From Cherax quadricarinatus (Eukaryota > Arthropoda > Malacostraca > Decapoda > Parastacidae): DNA of 64,000 nucleotides. This document shows positions 26,986 to 40,114 of the stretch, piece by piece. The stretch covers positions 2,466,201-2,530,200 of the forward strand of contig NC_091293.1 of NCBI RefSeq assembly GCF_038502225.1, in the 5' to 3' direction. How positions within the stretch are numbered: position 1 is the stretch's first letter; each line of letters begins with the position of its first letter. Both the position numbers and the translations under genes were made by a program. Under the pieces are notes generated by a model that saw nothing but the letters and a program-made list of their open reading frames with translations, was not told the origin of the DNA and made no database searches.

Positions 26986-27814
26986 GGGGATACGACGGGC
27001 TATTTTCCTAGACATGGGTGTGAGCATGGAGAGCTGTTTATATGGATGTATAATTGAGTTTTGATATCTAGAGGCAATAGGGTTATTACCCCGAGGGATT
27101 CAGGTACTACACAGTTATCATTTGGAAATGTCTTGCACTACGATTGCATATTATTATTTTTCATGTATAAATCATTTCAAGGACTTTATGATGAAAATTT
27201 TCAATGAGACTCAAATATGTTATAGGTGTCTTTAATGATTTTGATTCAACTGTAAAAAAAAAAAAAAAAAAAAAAATGTGTTTCCTAGCATAAGCAATTG
27301 GTTCTTATTTATGTTATATGTTATGCTGTGTTACAGTGTGCTTTCCAGTAATATTATATTACATGTAACTACTTGCATTATTTTTCTTTGTTTTGCCGAG
27401 ATGTAAAATATCACATCGTAGTTTTGTTTTGTTATATTGGATGTTTTTATAGTGACTTTTAGTATTATCCCGTTTCCTTCTTTGAATACTAAACACCTAT
27501 GTATGTTAAGATCTCGTGATAATCGCCAAAATTAATGTTTTGAGTATCGTGGTGCTCTGTTGGGCACCTGAGATCTTAGATTTAGTCTTGCATACGTGTG
27601 TGTTGACAGGCAGAAACCTCACCTAGTATGTGCCTGATGTAGTCTCATGTAGTGTAACGTGTGTGCTTGTGTATGTGTGTCATTGTGCGTGTTTGTTTGT
27701 TTTTTTATCTCTGTTTTATTGTACAATCTTCATAATTTCCAGTGTTTGATGTTTGGTAATATGTAACTTTGTTAGAGATGTTCTTTAACAAATAAAACAA
27801 TACCACGATAATGT
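26986..27814 (+). other. LINE 3' region before the 40-bp array
   Basis: Non-coding and T-rich, with a 23-base A run at 27254-27276, GT-rich patches, and AATAAA at about 27790 just before the array. By position it is the proximal 3' untranslated region of the LINE. Confidence 0.6.
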
Positions 27815-30800
27815 ATAGTGTTGTGTGTGAGAGTGTATTACCACTGTAATATACGGTGTGTTGTGTGTGAGAGTGTATTATCACTGTAATATACGGTGTG
27901 TTGTGTGTGAGAGTGTATTACCACTGTAATATACGGTGTGTTGTGTGTGAGAGTGTATTACCACTGTAATATACGGTGTGTTGTGTGTGAGAGTGTATTA
28001 TCACTGTAATATACGGTGTGTTGTGTGTGAGTGTGTATTACCACTGTAATATACGGTGTGTTGTGTGTGAGAGTGTATTACCACTGTAATATACGGTGTG
28101 TTGTGTGTGAGAGTGTATTATCACTGTAATATACGGTGTGTTGTGTGTGAGTGTGTATTACCACTGTAATATACGGTGTGTTGTGTGTGAGAGTGTATTA
28201 TCACTGTAATATACGGTGTGTTGTGTGTGAGAGTGTATTATCACTGTAATATACGGTGTGTTGTGTGTGAGAGTGTATTATCACTGTAATATACGGTGTG
28301 TTGTGTGTGAGAGTGTATTACCACTGTAATATACGGTGTGTTGTGTGTGAGAGTGTATTACCACTGTAATATACGGTGTGTTGTGTGTGAGTGTGTATTA
28401 CCACTGTAATATACGGTGTGTTGTGTGTGAGAGTGTATTATCACTGTAATATACGGTGTGTTGTGTGTGTGTATTACCACTGTAATATACGGTGTGTTGT
28501 GTGTGAGAGTGTATTATCACTGTAATATACGGTGTGTTGTGTGTGTGTATTACCACTGTAATATACGGTGTGTTCTGTGTGAGAGTGTATTACCACTGTA
28601 ATATACGGTGTGTTGTGTGTGAGAGTGTATTATCACTGTAATATACGGTGTGTTGTGTGTGAGAGTGTATTACCACTGTAATATACAGTGTGTTGTGTGA
28701 GAGTGTAATACCAATGTAACATACGGTGTGTTGTGTGTGAGAGTGTATTACCACTGTAATATACGGTGTGTTGTGTGTGAGAGTGTATTACCACTGTAAT
28801 ATACGGTGTGTTGTGTGTGAGTGTAATACCAATGTAACATACGGTGTGTTGTGTGTGAGAGTGTATTATCACTGTAATATACGGTGTGTTGTGTGTGAGA
28901 GTGTATTACCACTGTAATATACGGTGTGTTGTGTGTGAGAGTGTATTACCACTGTAATATACGGTGTGTTGTGTGTGAGTGTAATACCAATGTAACATAC
29001 GGTGTGGTGTGTGTGAGTGTAATACCAATGTAATATACGGTGTGTTGTGTGTGAGAGTGTATTACCACTGTAATATACGGTGTGTTGTGTGTGAGAGTGT
29101 ATTATCACTGTAATATACGGTGTGTTGTGTGTGAGAGTGTATTACCACTGTAATATACGGTGTGTTGTGTGTGAGAGTGTATTACCACTGTAATATACGG
29201 TGTGTTGTGTGTGAGTGTAATACCAATGTAACATACGGTGTGGTGTGTGTGAGTGTAATACCAATGTAATATACGGTGTGTTGTGTGTGAGAGTGTATTA
29301 TCACTGTAATATACGGTGTGTTGTGTGTGAGAGTGTACTACCACTGTAATATACGGTGTGTTGTGTGTGAGAGTGTATTACCACTGTAATATACGGTGTG
29401 TTGTGTGTGAGAGTGTATTATCACTGTAATATACGGTGTGTTGTGTGTGAGAGTGTATTACCACTGTAATATACGGTGTGTTGTGTGTGAGAGTGTATTA
29501 CCACTGTAATATACGGTGTGTTGTGTGTGAGAGTGTATTATCACTGTAATATACGGTGTGTTGTGTGTGAGAGTGTACTACCACTGTAATATACGGTGTG
29601 TTGTGTGTGAGAGTGTATTACCACTGTAATATACGGTGTGTTGTGTGTGAGAGTGTATTACCACTGTAATATACGGTGTGTTGTGTGTGAGAGTGTATTA
29701 CCACTGTAATATACGGTGTGTTGTGTGTGAGAGTGTATTACCACTGTAATATACGGTGTGTTGTGTGTGAGAGTGTATTATCACTGTAATATACGGTGTG
29801 TTGTGTGTGAGAGTGTATTACCACTGTAATATACGGTGTGTTGTGTGTGAGAGTGTATTACCACTGTAATATACGGTGTGTTGTGTGTGAGAGTGTATTA
29901 TCACTGTAATATACGGTGTGTTGTGTGTGAGAGTGTATTATCACTGTAATATACGGTGTGTTGTGTGTGAGTGTGTATTATCACTGTAATATACGGTGTG
30001 TTGTGTGTGAGAGTGTATTATCACTGTAATATACGGTGTGTTGTGTGTGAGAGTGTATTATCACTGTAATATACGGTGTGTTGTGTGTGAGAGTGTATTA
30101 CCACTGTAATATACGGTGTGTTGTGTGTGTGAGAGTGTATTATCACTGTAATATACGGTGTGTTGTGTGTGAGAGTGTATTATCACTGTAATATACGGTG
30201 TGTTGTGTGTGAGAGTGTATTACCACTGTAATATACGGTGTGTTGTGTGTGAGTGTGTATTACCACTGTAATATACGGTGTGTTGTGTGTGTGTATTACC
30301 ACTGTAATATACGGTGTGTTGTGTGTGAGAGTGTATTACCACTGTAATATACGGTGTGTTGTGTGTGAGAGTGTATTATCACTAATATACGGTGTGTTGT
30401 GTGTGAGAGTGTATTACCACTGTAATATACGGTGTGTTGTGTGTGAGTGTGTATTCCCACTGTAATATACGGTGCGTTGTGTGTGAGAGTGTATTACCAC
30501 TGTAATATACGGTGTGTTGTGTGTGAGAGTGTATTATCACTGTAATATACGGTGTGTTGTGTGTGAGTGTGTATTACCACTGTAATATACGGTGTGTTGT
30601 GTGTGAGTGTGTATTACCACTGTAATATACGGTGTGTTGTGTGTGAGAGTGTATTACCACTGTAATATACGGTGTTGTGTGTGAGAGTGTATTACCACTG
30701 TAATATAGTGTGTTGTGTGTGAGAGTGTACTACCACTGTAATATACGGTGTGTTGTGTGTGAGAGTGTATTACCACTGTAATATACGGTGTGTTGTGTGT

Positions 30801-32308
30801 GAGAGTGTATTACCACTGTAATATACGGTGTGTTGTGTGTGAGAGTGTATTACCACTGTAATATACGGTGTGTTGTGTGTGAGAGTGTATTACCACTGTA
30901 ATATACGGTGTGTTGTGTGTGAGAGTGTATTATCACTGTAATATACGGTGTGTTGTGTGTGAGAATGTATTACCACTGTAATATACGGTATGTTGAGTGT
31001 GAGAGTGTATTACCACTATAATATACGGTGTGTTGTGTGTGAGAGTGTATTATCACTGTAATATACGGGGTGTTGTGTGTGAGAGTGTATTACCACTGTA
31101 ATATACGGTGTGTTGTGTGTGAGAGTGTATTACCACTGTAATATACGGTGTGTTGTGTGTGAGAGTGTATTACCACTGTAATATACGGTGTGTTGTGTGT
31201 GAGAGTGTATTACCACTGTAATATACGGTGTGCTGTGTGTGAGAGTGTATTACCACTGTAATATACGGTGTGTTGTGTGTGAGAGTGTATTACCACTGTA
31301 ATATACGGTGTGTTGTGTGTGAGAGTGTATTACCACTGTAATATACGGTGTGTTGTGTGTGAGAGTGTATTACCACTGTAATATACGGTGTGTTGTGTGT
31401 GAGAGTGTATTACCACTGTAATATACGGTGTGTTGTGTGTGAGAGTGTATTACCACTGTAATATACGGTGTGTTGTGTGTGAGAGTGTATTACCACTGTA
31501 GTATACGGTGTGTTGTGTGTGAGAGTGTATTACCACTGTAATATACGGTGTGTTGTGTGTGAGAGTGTATTACCACTGTAATATACGGTGTGTTGTGTGT
31601 GAGAGTGTATTACCACTGTAATATACGGTGTGTTGTGTGTAAGAGTGTATTACCACTGTAATATACGGTGTGTTGTGTGTGAGAGTGTATTACCACTGTA
31701 ATATACGGTGTGTTGTGTGTGAGAGTGTATTACCACTGTAATATACGGTGTGTTGTGTGTGAGAGTGTATTACCACTGTAATATACGGTGTGTTGTGTGT
31801 GAGAGTGTATTACCACTGTAATATACGGTGTGTTGTGTGTGAGAGTGTATTACCACTGTAATATACGGTGTGTTGTGTGTGAGAGTGTATTACCACTGTA
31901 ATATACGGTGTGTTGTGTGTAAGAGTGTATTACCACTCTAATATACGGTGTGTTGTGTGTGAGAGTGTATTACCACTGTAATATACGGTGTGTTGTGTGT
32001 AAGAGTGTATTACCACTGTAATATACGGTGTGTTATGTGTGAGAGTGTATTACCACTGTAGTATACGGTGTGTTGAGTGTGAGAGTGTATTACCACTGTA
32101 ATATACGGTGTGTTGTGTGTGAGAGTGTATTACCACTGTAATATACGGTGTGTTATGTGTGAGAGTGTATTACCACTGTAGTATACGGTGTGTTGAGTGT
32201 AAGAGTGTATTACCACTCTAATATACGGTGTGTTGAGTGTGAGAGTGTATTACCACTGTAATATACGGTGTGTTGAGTGTGAGTGTGTATTACCACTGTA
32301 CTGTATAG
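27815..32308. repeat. 40-bp satellite, about 112 copies
   Basis: The unit contains TATTACCACTGTAATATACG and GTGTGTTGTGTGTGAGAGTG. Common variants are TATCACT, a GTGTAATACCAATG form (28.7-29.3 kb), and a shortened GTGTGTGTATTACC form (28.4-28.6, 30.3 kb). The 31.0-32.0 kb part is the most uniform. Left and right edges share TGTATAGTGT. Small open frames on both strands are artefacts. Confidence 0.96.
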
Positions 32309-32553
32309 TGTCGTTATTATGTTTCGGGTTAAGTGAGATTCTAGTGCAGTGTTCTTTTGTCGTGTATCTTTTTAATATATTTCTGTCATTTGTATCGCAC
32401 TGTTTTAAATAAAATATAAAAAAAAATAATATAACGCCGAAAGTCTCTATTTTAGCTATAAACGGGGACTTTCGCGCTATAATATTAAGTGATGAACACA
32501 TGCTCTTACAATATTTAAATAACACAGGATGACCAATTTCAAAGATATAACAG
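32309..32553 (+). terminator. LINE distal 3' end with poly(A) signal and hairpin
   Basis: AATAAA at 32408-32413 is followed by an A-rich run. After it, GAAAGTC (32439-32445) and GACTTTC (32467-32473) form a 7-bp stem. The last bases, AAGATATAAC, meet the returning 46-bp satellite at 32554. It reads as the terminal 3' untranslated region; a role of the hairpin in RT recognition is only inferred. Confidence 0.5.
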
Positions 32554-35500
32554 AGGACAACTGATATGACAACCAGAGTATGGCAGTAGTACTTCCTGCA
32601 GGAAAACTGATGTGACAGCCAGACTATGGCAGTAGTACTTCCTGGAGGGACAACTGATATGACAACCGGACTATGGCAGTAGTACTTCCTGCAGGAAAAC
32701 TGATGTGACAGCCAGACAATGGCAGTAGTACTTCCTGGAGGGACAACTGATATGACAAAAAGACTGCCAGTAGCACTTCCTGCACGATAACTGATATGAC
32801 AACCAGACTATGGCATTAGTACTTCCTGGACGACAACTGACATTACAACCAGACTATGGCAGTAGTACTTCCTGCAGGACAACTGATATGACAACCAGAC
32901 TATGGCAGTAGTACTTTCTACAGGACAACTGATATGACAACCAGACTATGGCATTAGTACTTCCTGCAGGACAACGGATATGACAACCAGACTCTGGCAG
33001 TAGTACTTCCTGCAAGACAACTGATATGACAACCAGACTATGGCAGTAGTACTTCCTGCAGGACAACTGATATGAGAACCAGACTATGGCAGTAGAACTT
33101 CCTGCAGGACAACTGATATGACAACCAGATTGTGGCAGTAGTACATCCTGCAGGACAACTGATATGACAACCAGACTATGAAAGTAGTACTTCCTGGAGA
33201 ACAACTGATATGACAACCAGACTATGGCAGTAGTACTTCCTGCAGGACAACTGATATGACAACCAGATTGTGGCAGTAGTACATCCTGCAGGACAACTGA
33301 TATGACAACCAGACTATGAAAGTAGTACTTCCTGGAGAACAACTGATATGACAACCAGACTATGGCAGTAGTACTTCCTGCAGGACAACAGATATGACAA
33401 CCAGACTATGGCAGTAGTACTTCCTGCAGGACAACTGATATGATAACCAGACTATGGCAGTAGTACTTCCTGCAGGACAACTCATATAACAGCCAGACTA
33501 TGGCAGTAGTACTTCCTGGAGGACAACTGATATGACAACCAGACTATGGCAGTAGTACTTCCTGGACGACAACCAGACTATGTCAGTAGTACTTTCTGGA
33601 CGACAACTGATATGACAACCAGACTATGGCAGCAGTACTTCCTGGACGACAACCAGAGTATGGCAGTAGTACTTCCTGGACGACAACTGACATGGCAACC
33701 AGACTATGGCAGTAGTACTTTCTTGGACGACAACTGACATGACAACCAGACTATGGCAGTAGTTCTTCCTGGACGACAACTGATATGACAACCAGACTAT
33801 AGCAGTAGTACTTCCTGGACGACAACTGATATGACAACCAAACTATGGCAGTAGTAATTCCTGCAGGACGACTGATGTGACAATCAGACTATGGCAGTAG
33901 TACTTCCTGAAGCACAACTGATATGACAACTAGACTATGGCAGTAGTACTTCCTGGAGAACGACTGATATGACAATCAGACTATGGCAGTAGTACTTCCT
34001 GGAGGACGACTTATATGACAACCAGACTATGGCAGCAGTACTCTCTGCAGGACAACTGATATGACAACAAGACTATGGCCGTAGTACTTCGTGCAGGACA
34101 ACTGATATGACGACTAGACTATGGTAGTAGTACTTCTTGCTGGACAAATGATATGACAACCAGACTATAGCAGTAGTACTTCATGCATGACAAATTATAT
34201 GACAACAAGACTATGGCAGTAGTACTTCCTGCGGGACAACTGATATGACAACAAGACTATTGCAGTAGTACTTCCTGCAGGACAACTGATATGACAACCA
34301 GACTATGGCAGTAGTACTTCCTGCAGGACAACTGATATGACAACCAGATTTTGACAGTAGTACTTCCTGCAGGACAACTGATATGACAACCAGACTACGG
34401 CAGTAGTACTTCCTGAACGACAACTGATATGACAACCAGACTATGGCAGTAGTACTTCCTGGAGGACAACTGATATGACAACCAGACTATGGCATTAGTA
34501 CTTCCTGCAGGACAACTGATATGACAACCAGACTATGGCAGTAGTACTTCCTGCAGGACAACTGATATGACAACCGGACTCTGGCAGTAGTACTTCCTGC
34601 AGGACAACTGATATGAAATCCAGACTATGGCAGTAGTACTTCCTGCAGGACAAATGATATGACAACCAGACTATTGCAGTAGTACTTCCTGCAGGACAAA
34701 TTATATGACAACAAGACTATGGCAGTAGTACTTCCTGCAGGACAACCAATATGACAACCAGACTATGGCAGTAGTACTTCATGCAGGACAACTGATATGA
34801 CAACCAGACTATGGCAGTAGTATTTCCTGCAGGACAACTGATATGACAACCAGACTACGGCAGTAGTACTTCCTGAACGACAACTGATATAACAACCAGG
34901 CTATGGCAGTAGTACTTCCTGGAGGACAACTGATATGACAACCAGACTATGGCAGTAGTACTTCCTGCAGGGCAACTGATATGACAACCAGACTATGGCA
35001 GTAGTAATTCCTGCAGAACAACTGATATGACAACCAGACTATGGCAGTAGTACTTCCTGCAGGACAACTGATATGACAACCAGACTATGACAGTAGTATT
35101 TCCTGCAGGACAACTGATATGACAAGCATACTATGGCAGTAGTACTTCCTGGAGGACAACTGATATGACAACCAGACTATGGCAGTAGTACTTCCTGCAG
35201 GACAACTGATATGACAACCAGACTAAGGCAGTAGTACTTCCTGCAGGCAACTGATATGACAACCAGACTATGGCAGTAGTACTTCCTGCAGGACAACTGA
35301 TCTGACAACCAGACTATGGCAGTAGTACTTCCTGGACGACAAGTGATATGACAACCAGACTATGGCAGTAGTAATTCCTGCAGGACAACTGATATGACAA
35401 CCAGACTATGGCAGTAGTACTTCCTGCAGGACAACTGATATGACAACCAGACTATGGCAGTAGTACTTCCTGCAGGCAACTGATATGACAACCAGACTGT

Positions 35501-37975
35501 GGCAGTAGTACTTCCTGCAGGACAACTGATCTGACAACCAGACTATGGCAGTAGTACTTCCTGGACGACAACTGATATGACAACCAGCCTATGGCAGTAG
35601 TACTTTCTACAGGACAACTGATATGACAACCAGACTATGGCATTAGTACTTCCTGCAGGACAACGGATATGACAACCAGACTCTGGCAGTAGTACTTCCT
35701 GCAAGACAACTGATATGACAACAAGACTATGAAAGTAGTACTTCCTGCAGGACAACTGATATAACAACCAGACTATGGCAGTAGTACTTAATGCAGGACA
35801 ACTGATATGACAACCAGACTATGGCAGTAGTACTTCCTGCAGGACAACTGATATGACAACCAGACTACGGCAGTAGTACTTCCTGAACGACAACTGATAT
35901 AACAACCAGACTATGGCACTAGTACTTCCTGCAGGACAACTGATATGACAACCAGACCATGGCAGTAGTACTTCCTGCAGGACAACTGATGTGACAACCG
36001 GACTCTGGCAGTAGTACTTCCTGCAGGACAACTGATATGACATTCAGACTATGGTAATAGTACTTCCTGCAGGACAACTGATATAACAACCAGACTATGG
36101 CAGTAGTACTTCCTGCAGGACAACTGATATGACAACCAGACTATGGCAGTAGTAATTCCTGCAGGACAACTGATATGACAACCAGACTATGGCAGTAGTA
36201 CTTCCAGCAGGACAACTGATATGACAACCAGACTATGGCAGTAGTACTTCCTGGAGGACATCTGATATGACAACAGACTATGGCAGTAGTACTTCCTGCA
36301 GGACAACTGATGTGACAACCAGACTATGACAGTAGTACTTCCTGCAGGCAACTGATATGAGAACCAGACTATGGCAGTAGTACTTCCTGCAGGACAACTG
36401 ATCTGACAACCAGACTATGGCAGTAGTACTTCCTGGACGACAACTGATATGACAACCAGACTATGGCAGTAGTACTTCCTACAGGACAACTGATATGACA
36501 ACCAGATTATGGCAGTAGTACTTCCTGCAGGACAACTGATATGACAACCAGACTCTGGCAGTAGTACTTCCTGCAAGACAACTGATATGACAACCAGACT
36601 ATGGCAGTAGTAATTCCTGCAGGACAACTGATATGACAACCAGACTATGGCAGTAGCACTTCCTAGAGGACAACTGATATGACAACCAGTCTATGACAGT
36701 AGTACTTCCTGCAGGACAACTGACATGACAATCATACTATGGCAGTAGTACTTCCTGCAGGACAACTGATATGACAACCAGTCTATGGCAGTAGTACTTC
36801 CTGCAGGACAACTGATATGACAACCAGACTATGGCAGTAGTACTTTCTGCAGGACAACTGATATGACAACCAGTCTATGTCACTAGTACTTCCTGCAGGA
36901 CAACTGATATGACAACCAGACTATGGCAGTAGTACTTCCTGCAGGACAACTGATATGACAACCAGACTATGGCAGTAGTACTTCCTGCAGGACAACTGAT
37001 ATGACAACCAGTCTATGGCAGTAGTACTTCCTGCAGGTCAACTGATATAACAACCAGACTATGGCAGTAGTACTTCCTGGAGGACAACTGATATGACAAC
37101 CAGACTATGGCAGTAGTACTTCCTGCAGGACAACTGATATGACAACCAGACTATGGCAGTAGTACTTCCTGCAGGACAACTGATATGACAACCAGACTAT
37201 GGCAGTAGTACTTCCTGCAGGTCAACTGATATAACAACCAGACTATGGCAGTAGCACTTCCTGGAGGACAAATGATATGGCAACCAGACTATGGCAGTAG
37301 TACTTCCTGCACGACAACTGATATGACAACCAGGCTATGGTAGTAGTACTTCCTAGACGAGATCTGATATGACAACCAGATTATGGCAGTAGTACTTCCT
37401 GCAGGACAACTGATATGACAACCAGACTATGGCAGTAGTACTTCCTGCAGGACAACTGATATGACAACCAGACTATGGCAGTAGTACTTCCTGCAGGACA
37501 ACTGATGTGACAACCAGACTATGGCAGTAGTACTTCCTGGACGACAACTGATATGACAACCAGACTATGGCAGTAGTACTTCCTGCAGGACAACTGATAT
37601 GACAACCAGACTGTGGCAGTAATACTTCCTGCAGGACAACTGATATGACAACCAGACTATGGCAGTAGTACTTCCTGCAGGACAACTGATATGGCAACCA
37701 GACTCTGGCAGTAGCACTTCCTGCAGGACTACTGATATGACAACCAGACTATGGCAGTCGTACTTCCTGCAGGACAACTGATATGACAACCAGACTCTGG
37801 CAGTAGTACTTCCTGTAGGACAACTGATATGACAACCAGACTCTGGCAGTAGTACTTCCTGCAGGACAACTGATATGACAACCAGACTATGGCAGTAGTA
37901 CTTCCTGCAGGACTACTGATATGACAACCAGATTCTGGCAGTAGTACTTCCTGCAGGACAACTGATATGACAACC
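32554..37975. repeat. 46-bp satellite, right block (about 118 copies)
   Basis: Same unit as at 20414-22718, but more diverged between copies until about 37.4 kb, where units resemble the left block again (GGACTACTGATA variants). Short open frames on both strands are artefacts. Confidence 0.95.
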
Positions 37976-38529
37976 TTCACTGATACTTTTGTTTGGTTTT
38001 CACTTTCTTCCTTTTTGTTTGTTTTTTAAATTTTCTGGCTTCTATGTGCTATCCAACTTGACTTACACTTGACTTTCTGACTTTGGGTTTACTTGTCCTG
38101 GTAAGTTGACTATTTGTAGCTCTGTGGCACTTCCAAATTTCTTGAAATTTCAGACTTCCTCTCGCCTATTTCACTTTTGAGATGGCGTTGTCACTTGTTT
38201 ATTTACTAATGTTACCCCATATTTTCATCTCAGAAATTCATTCTTTGTTACAACGTCTTTATAGAAAATTGTAAAAGCAGAGGAGTAACTAAAACGTTTT
38301 GATTTTACTGTTTTTTCTGGATTCGTGTTCAATAACCCATTAATATATGCAACAGCAGCCTGTCTTTATTACTTCGATTGCAGGAATGATAACGTTATAG
38401 TGACCTTTTATTTAATTTCGTTATGGTGTGCGCCTAACCACTCGCTCTCCCTTGCAGGGATCCCTCATTTGTTTACATATTAAATTTGTTGTATTATCAC
38501 TAAGTTTAATTTACATATGAAAGTTAAGA
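37976..38529. other. Non-coding interval, nothing recognised
   Basis: T-rich sequence flanking the satellite block, without coding signal or repeat structure that I can name. Confidence 0.4.
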
Positions 38530-38870
38530 CACTTGTGCAACATCTGATTATATTTACTGTAGACATTTCGCCATCCAGTGGCTTTATCAGTACAAATTCA
38601 AGGAGATAACTAGAAGACATTAGAACTATATGCAGAAGATGAGGTAATCAATCCTTCAATCTTGGAGTTGTTGTTGAGAGCACCGTGGTGGTAGAGATTC
38701 TGGATCACAGGCAAGGAGGCTGGCGTTTATATAGGTGTCAGTGGATAGGGACGTGTAGCAGACGAGGGCATAGTCACTGGTAGGCGGGATTCCCCAGTGG
38801 AAGTAGGTCCTACCGTTCTTGCACAACTTGTCAAACACTGAAAAATCATGGAATCTTGGTTCAGACGACA
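38530..38870 (-). mobile_element. Hammerhead-bearing short element, copy B
   Basis: The body (38870-38640) is shared with the next copy and with 44226-44470: words such as ATGGAATCTTGG, ACTGACACCTATA and CTCTACCACCA. The motif at 38595-38557 on the minus strand reads TTGTA, CTGATAA, A, GCCA-CTGGA-TGGC (helix II), GAAA, TGTC, TACAG. Helix I TTGTA/TACAG is 5 bp with one G-U. G8 is A, so probably inactive. It lies head-to-head with copy C. Confidence 0.6.
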
Positions 38871-39235
38871 TCTACATAACCTTCTTCACGGCTACTACAA
38901 CTAACCCATCTCTTTGGGTAGGACCTAACTATGCCCTCGTCCGCTACACGTCCCTATCCACTGACGCCTATATACTAAGCTCCAGCCTCCTTGCCTGTGA
39001 TCCAGAATCTCTACCACCACGATGCTCTCAACACCAACTCCAAGACTGAGGGACTGATTACCTCCTCTTCTGTATATAGTTCTAATGTCTTCTAGTTATC
39101 TCCTAAAATTTGTACTGATAAAGCCATTGGATGGCGAAACGTCTACAATAAAGATACCCAGATGTTGCACATGTGTCTTAACTTTCATCTTGTCGGTACT
39201 GTATATCTTTCTTGCACATAATTTACATATGAAGG
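38849..39235 (+). mobile_element. Hammerhead-bearing short element, copy C
   Basis: Same body as copy B in the opposite orientation, from ATGGAATCTTGG at 38849 to the hammerhead-like motif at 39110-39148: TTGTA, CTGATAA, A, GCCA-TTGGA-TGGC, GAAA, CGTC, TACAA. Helix I is a perfect 5 bp and helix III is the palindrome ACGU. It is followed by AATAAAGATACC and GTTGCACATGTGTCTTA, also present downstream of the other copies. Small open frames in the body have no motifs. Confidence 0.65.
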
Positions 39236-39649
39236 TTTTGTTCAGATTATTAACCAGAAGAGTTAGTAACCCAGGATAACCTAAATAAAGCCACTGTCAT
39301 CAAACTGGTTTATTTATAATGGTACATTTAGCCCCCTCTCCCTGGATAAAACTCACTCGTCAAGTTGCATTCATACAAAGCTTCAAGAAGATGCACGACA
39401 GAGCTCTCAAAATAAGCGAAGAGGCAGGGGCCAGGAGTTGAAACTCGATCCCTGTAAACGCATAGTGGTGGAAAAATACACAGGTAAGTTCCCGAGTACC
39501 TACTTACTGCTCGGTGAACAGGGGGCAGCAGGTGTGAGGAAACATGCCCTTGTCTTTGAGGGTGTAAGCTGAGGACGCTACAAGTGAGTCACAAGTATCC
39601 TCTTTCAGGTCCTTCCCCAGGATGCCACTCAAAACTTCTAGGTGCCTAT
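39236..39649. other. Interval with a degraded LINE 3' end
   Basis: At about 39395-39490, GAAGAGGCAGGGGCCAGGAG followed by a CTCGATCCCTGT-type stretch and ACAGGTAAGT resembles the 3' terminus of the LINE at 14.4 kb, in plus orientation. The rest is unrecognised. Confidence 0.5.
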
Positions 39650-40010
39650 TTAAAGAATTGAGATACTTATGCAACATATGGGAATCTTTATTGAAGAAAC
39701 TTTTCGCCACACAGTGGCTTCATCAGTCTTATACAAAACAGGTAGGTGTAAGGAGAGGAAGAGTTTGAGGTAATCAGTCCCTCAGCCTGGAGTTGATGTG
39801 TTCAGTCCATCAATATTGTAGAAAGTACAGCACAGGGCCGTAGCAGTGGCTTATGTACTGTAGTCAGGTGAGGCAAAGCAGGAGTAGGCGGGGTCATAGG
39901 GGAACCAACCACTAGTCTAAGTAGGTCTTCGTCCAACGATTGGACAAGTTTTGAAGAATTCTTTGTATCAAGATCCCATGATGCTGCTGTGTCTGACAGA
40001 CTCAGGTACC
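39650..40010 (-). mobile_element. Hammerhead-bearing short element, copy D (canonical core)
   Basis: On the minus strand, 39730-39694 reads AAGA, CTGATGA, A, GCCAC-TGT-GTGGC (helix II, 5 bp), GAAA, AGTT, TCTT. AAGA pairs with TCTT as helix I. Compared with copy C, both helix I strands have changed together, which supports pairing. The core CTGATGA and GAAA are intact; helix III is weaker (AAGU). Upstream sequence to about 40010 (GAGGGACTGATTACCTCAAA and GACTGAACACATCAA words) is shared with the 62.3-kb copy. Confidence 0.65.
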
Positions 40011-40114
40011 TGTCTACTGTTAACTAACAAAGGCAGAAGTGTTCAGAGACCTGCCTACACAACACCATACCCGCCCAAATTAGCATCGGGTCCTTTTGGA
40101 TGAGCCGAGCATGT

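Larger units (their letters stand above)
22719..32553 (+). mobile_element. 5'-truncated Tx1/L1-like LINE insertion carrying a 40-bp satellite
   Basis: Everything between the two blocks of the 46-bp satellite. The left flank ends AGGACTACTGATA (22706-22718) and the right flank restarts AGGACAACTGATA (32554-32566). The satellite phase therefore overlaps by 13 bases, as expected for a target-site duplication with one later substitution. Inside, in order: truncated ORF1, ORF2, a 3' region of about 830 bp, a 4.5-kb 40-bp array, and a 245-bp tail with AATAAA. Whether the 40-bp array was part of the transposed RNA or expanded afterwards cannot be settled from the sequence. Confidence 0.7.

Noticed and set aside
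32250..32525. Minus-strand open frame of about 90 codons at the LINE tail
   Set aside because: It overlaps satellite and A/T-rich tail sequence and has no recognisable motif.
20414..37975. Regular 46-bp direct repeats resembling a CRISPR array
   Set aside because: Units are contiguous with no unique spacers, there are no cas genes, and the context is eukaryotic. It is a satellite.
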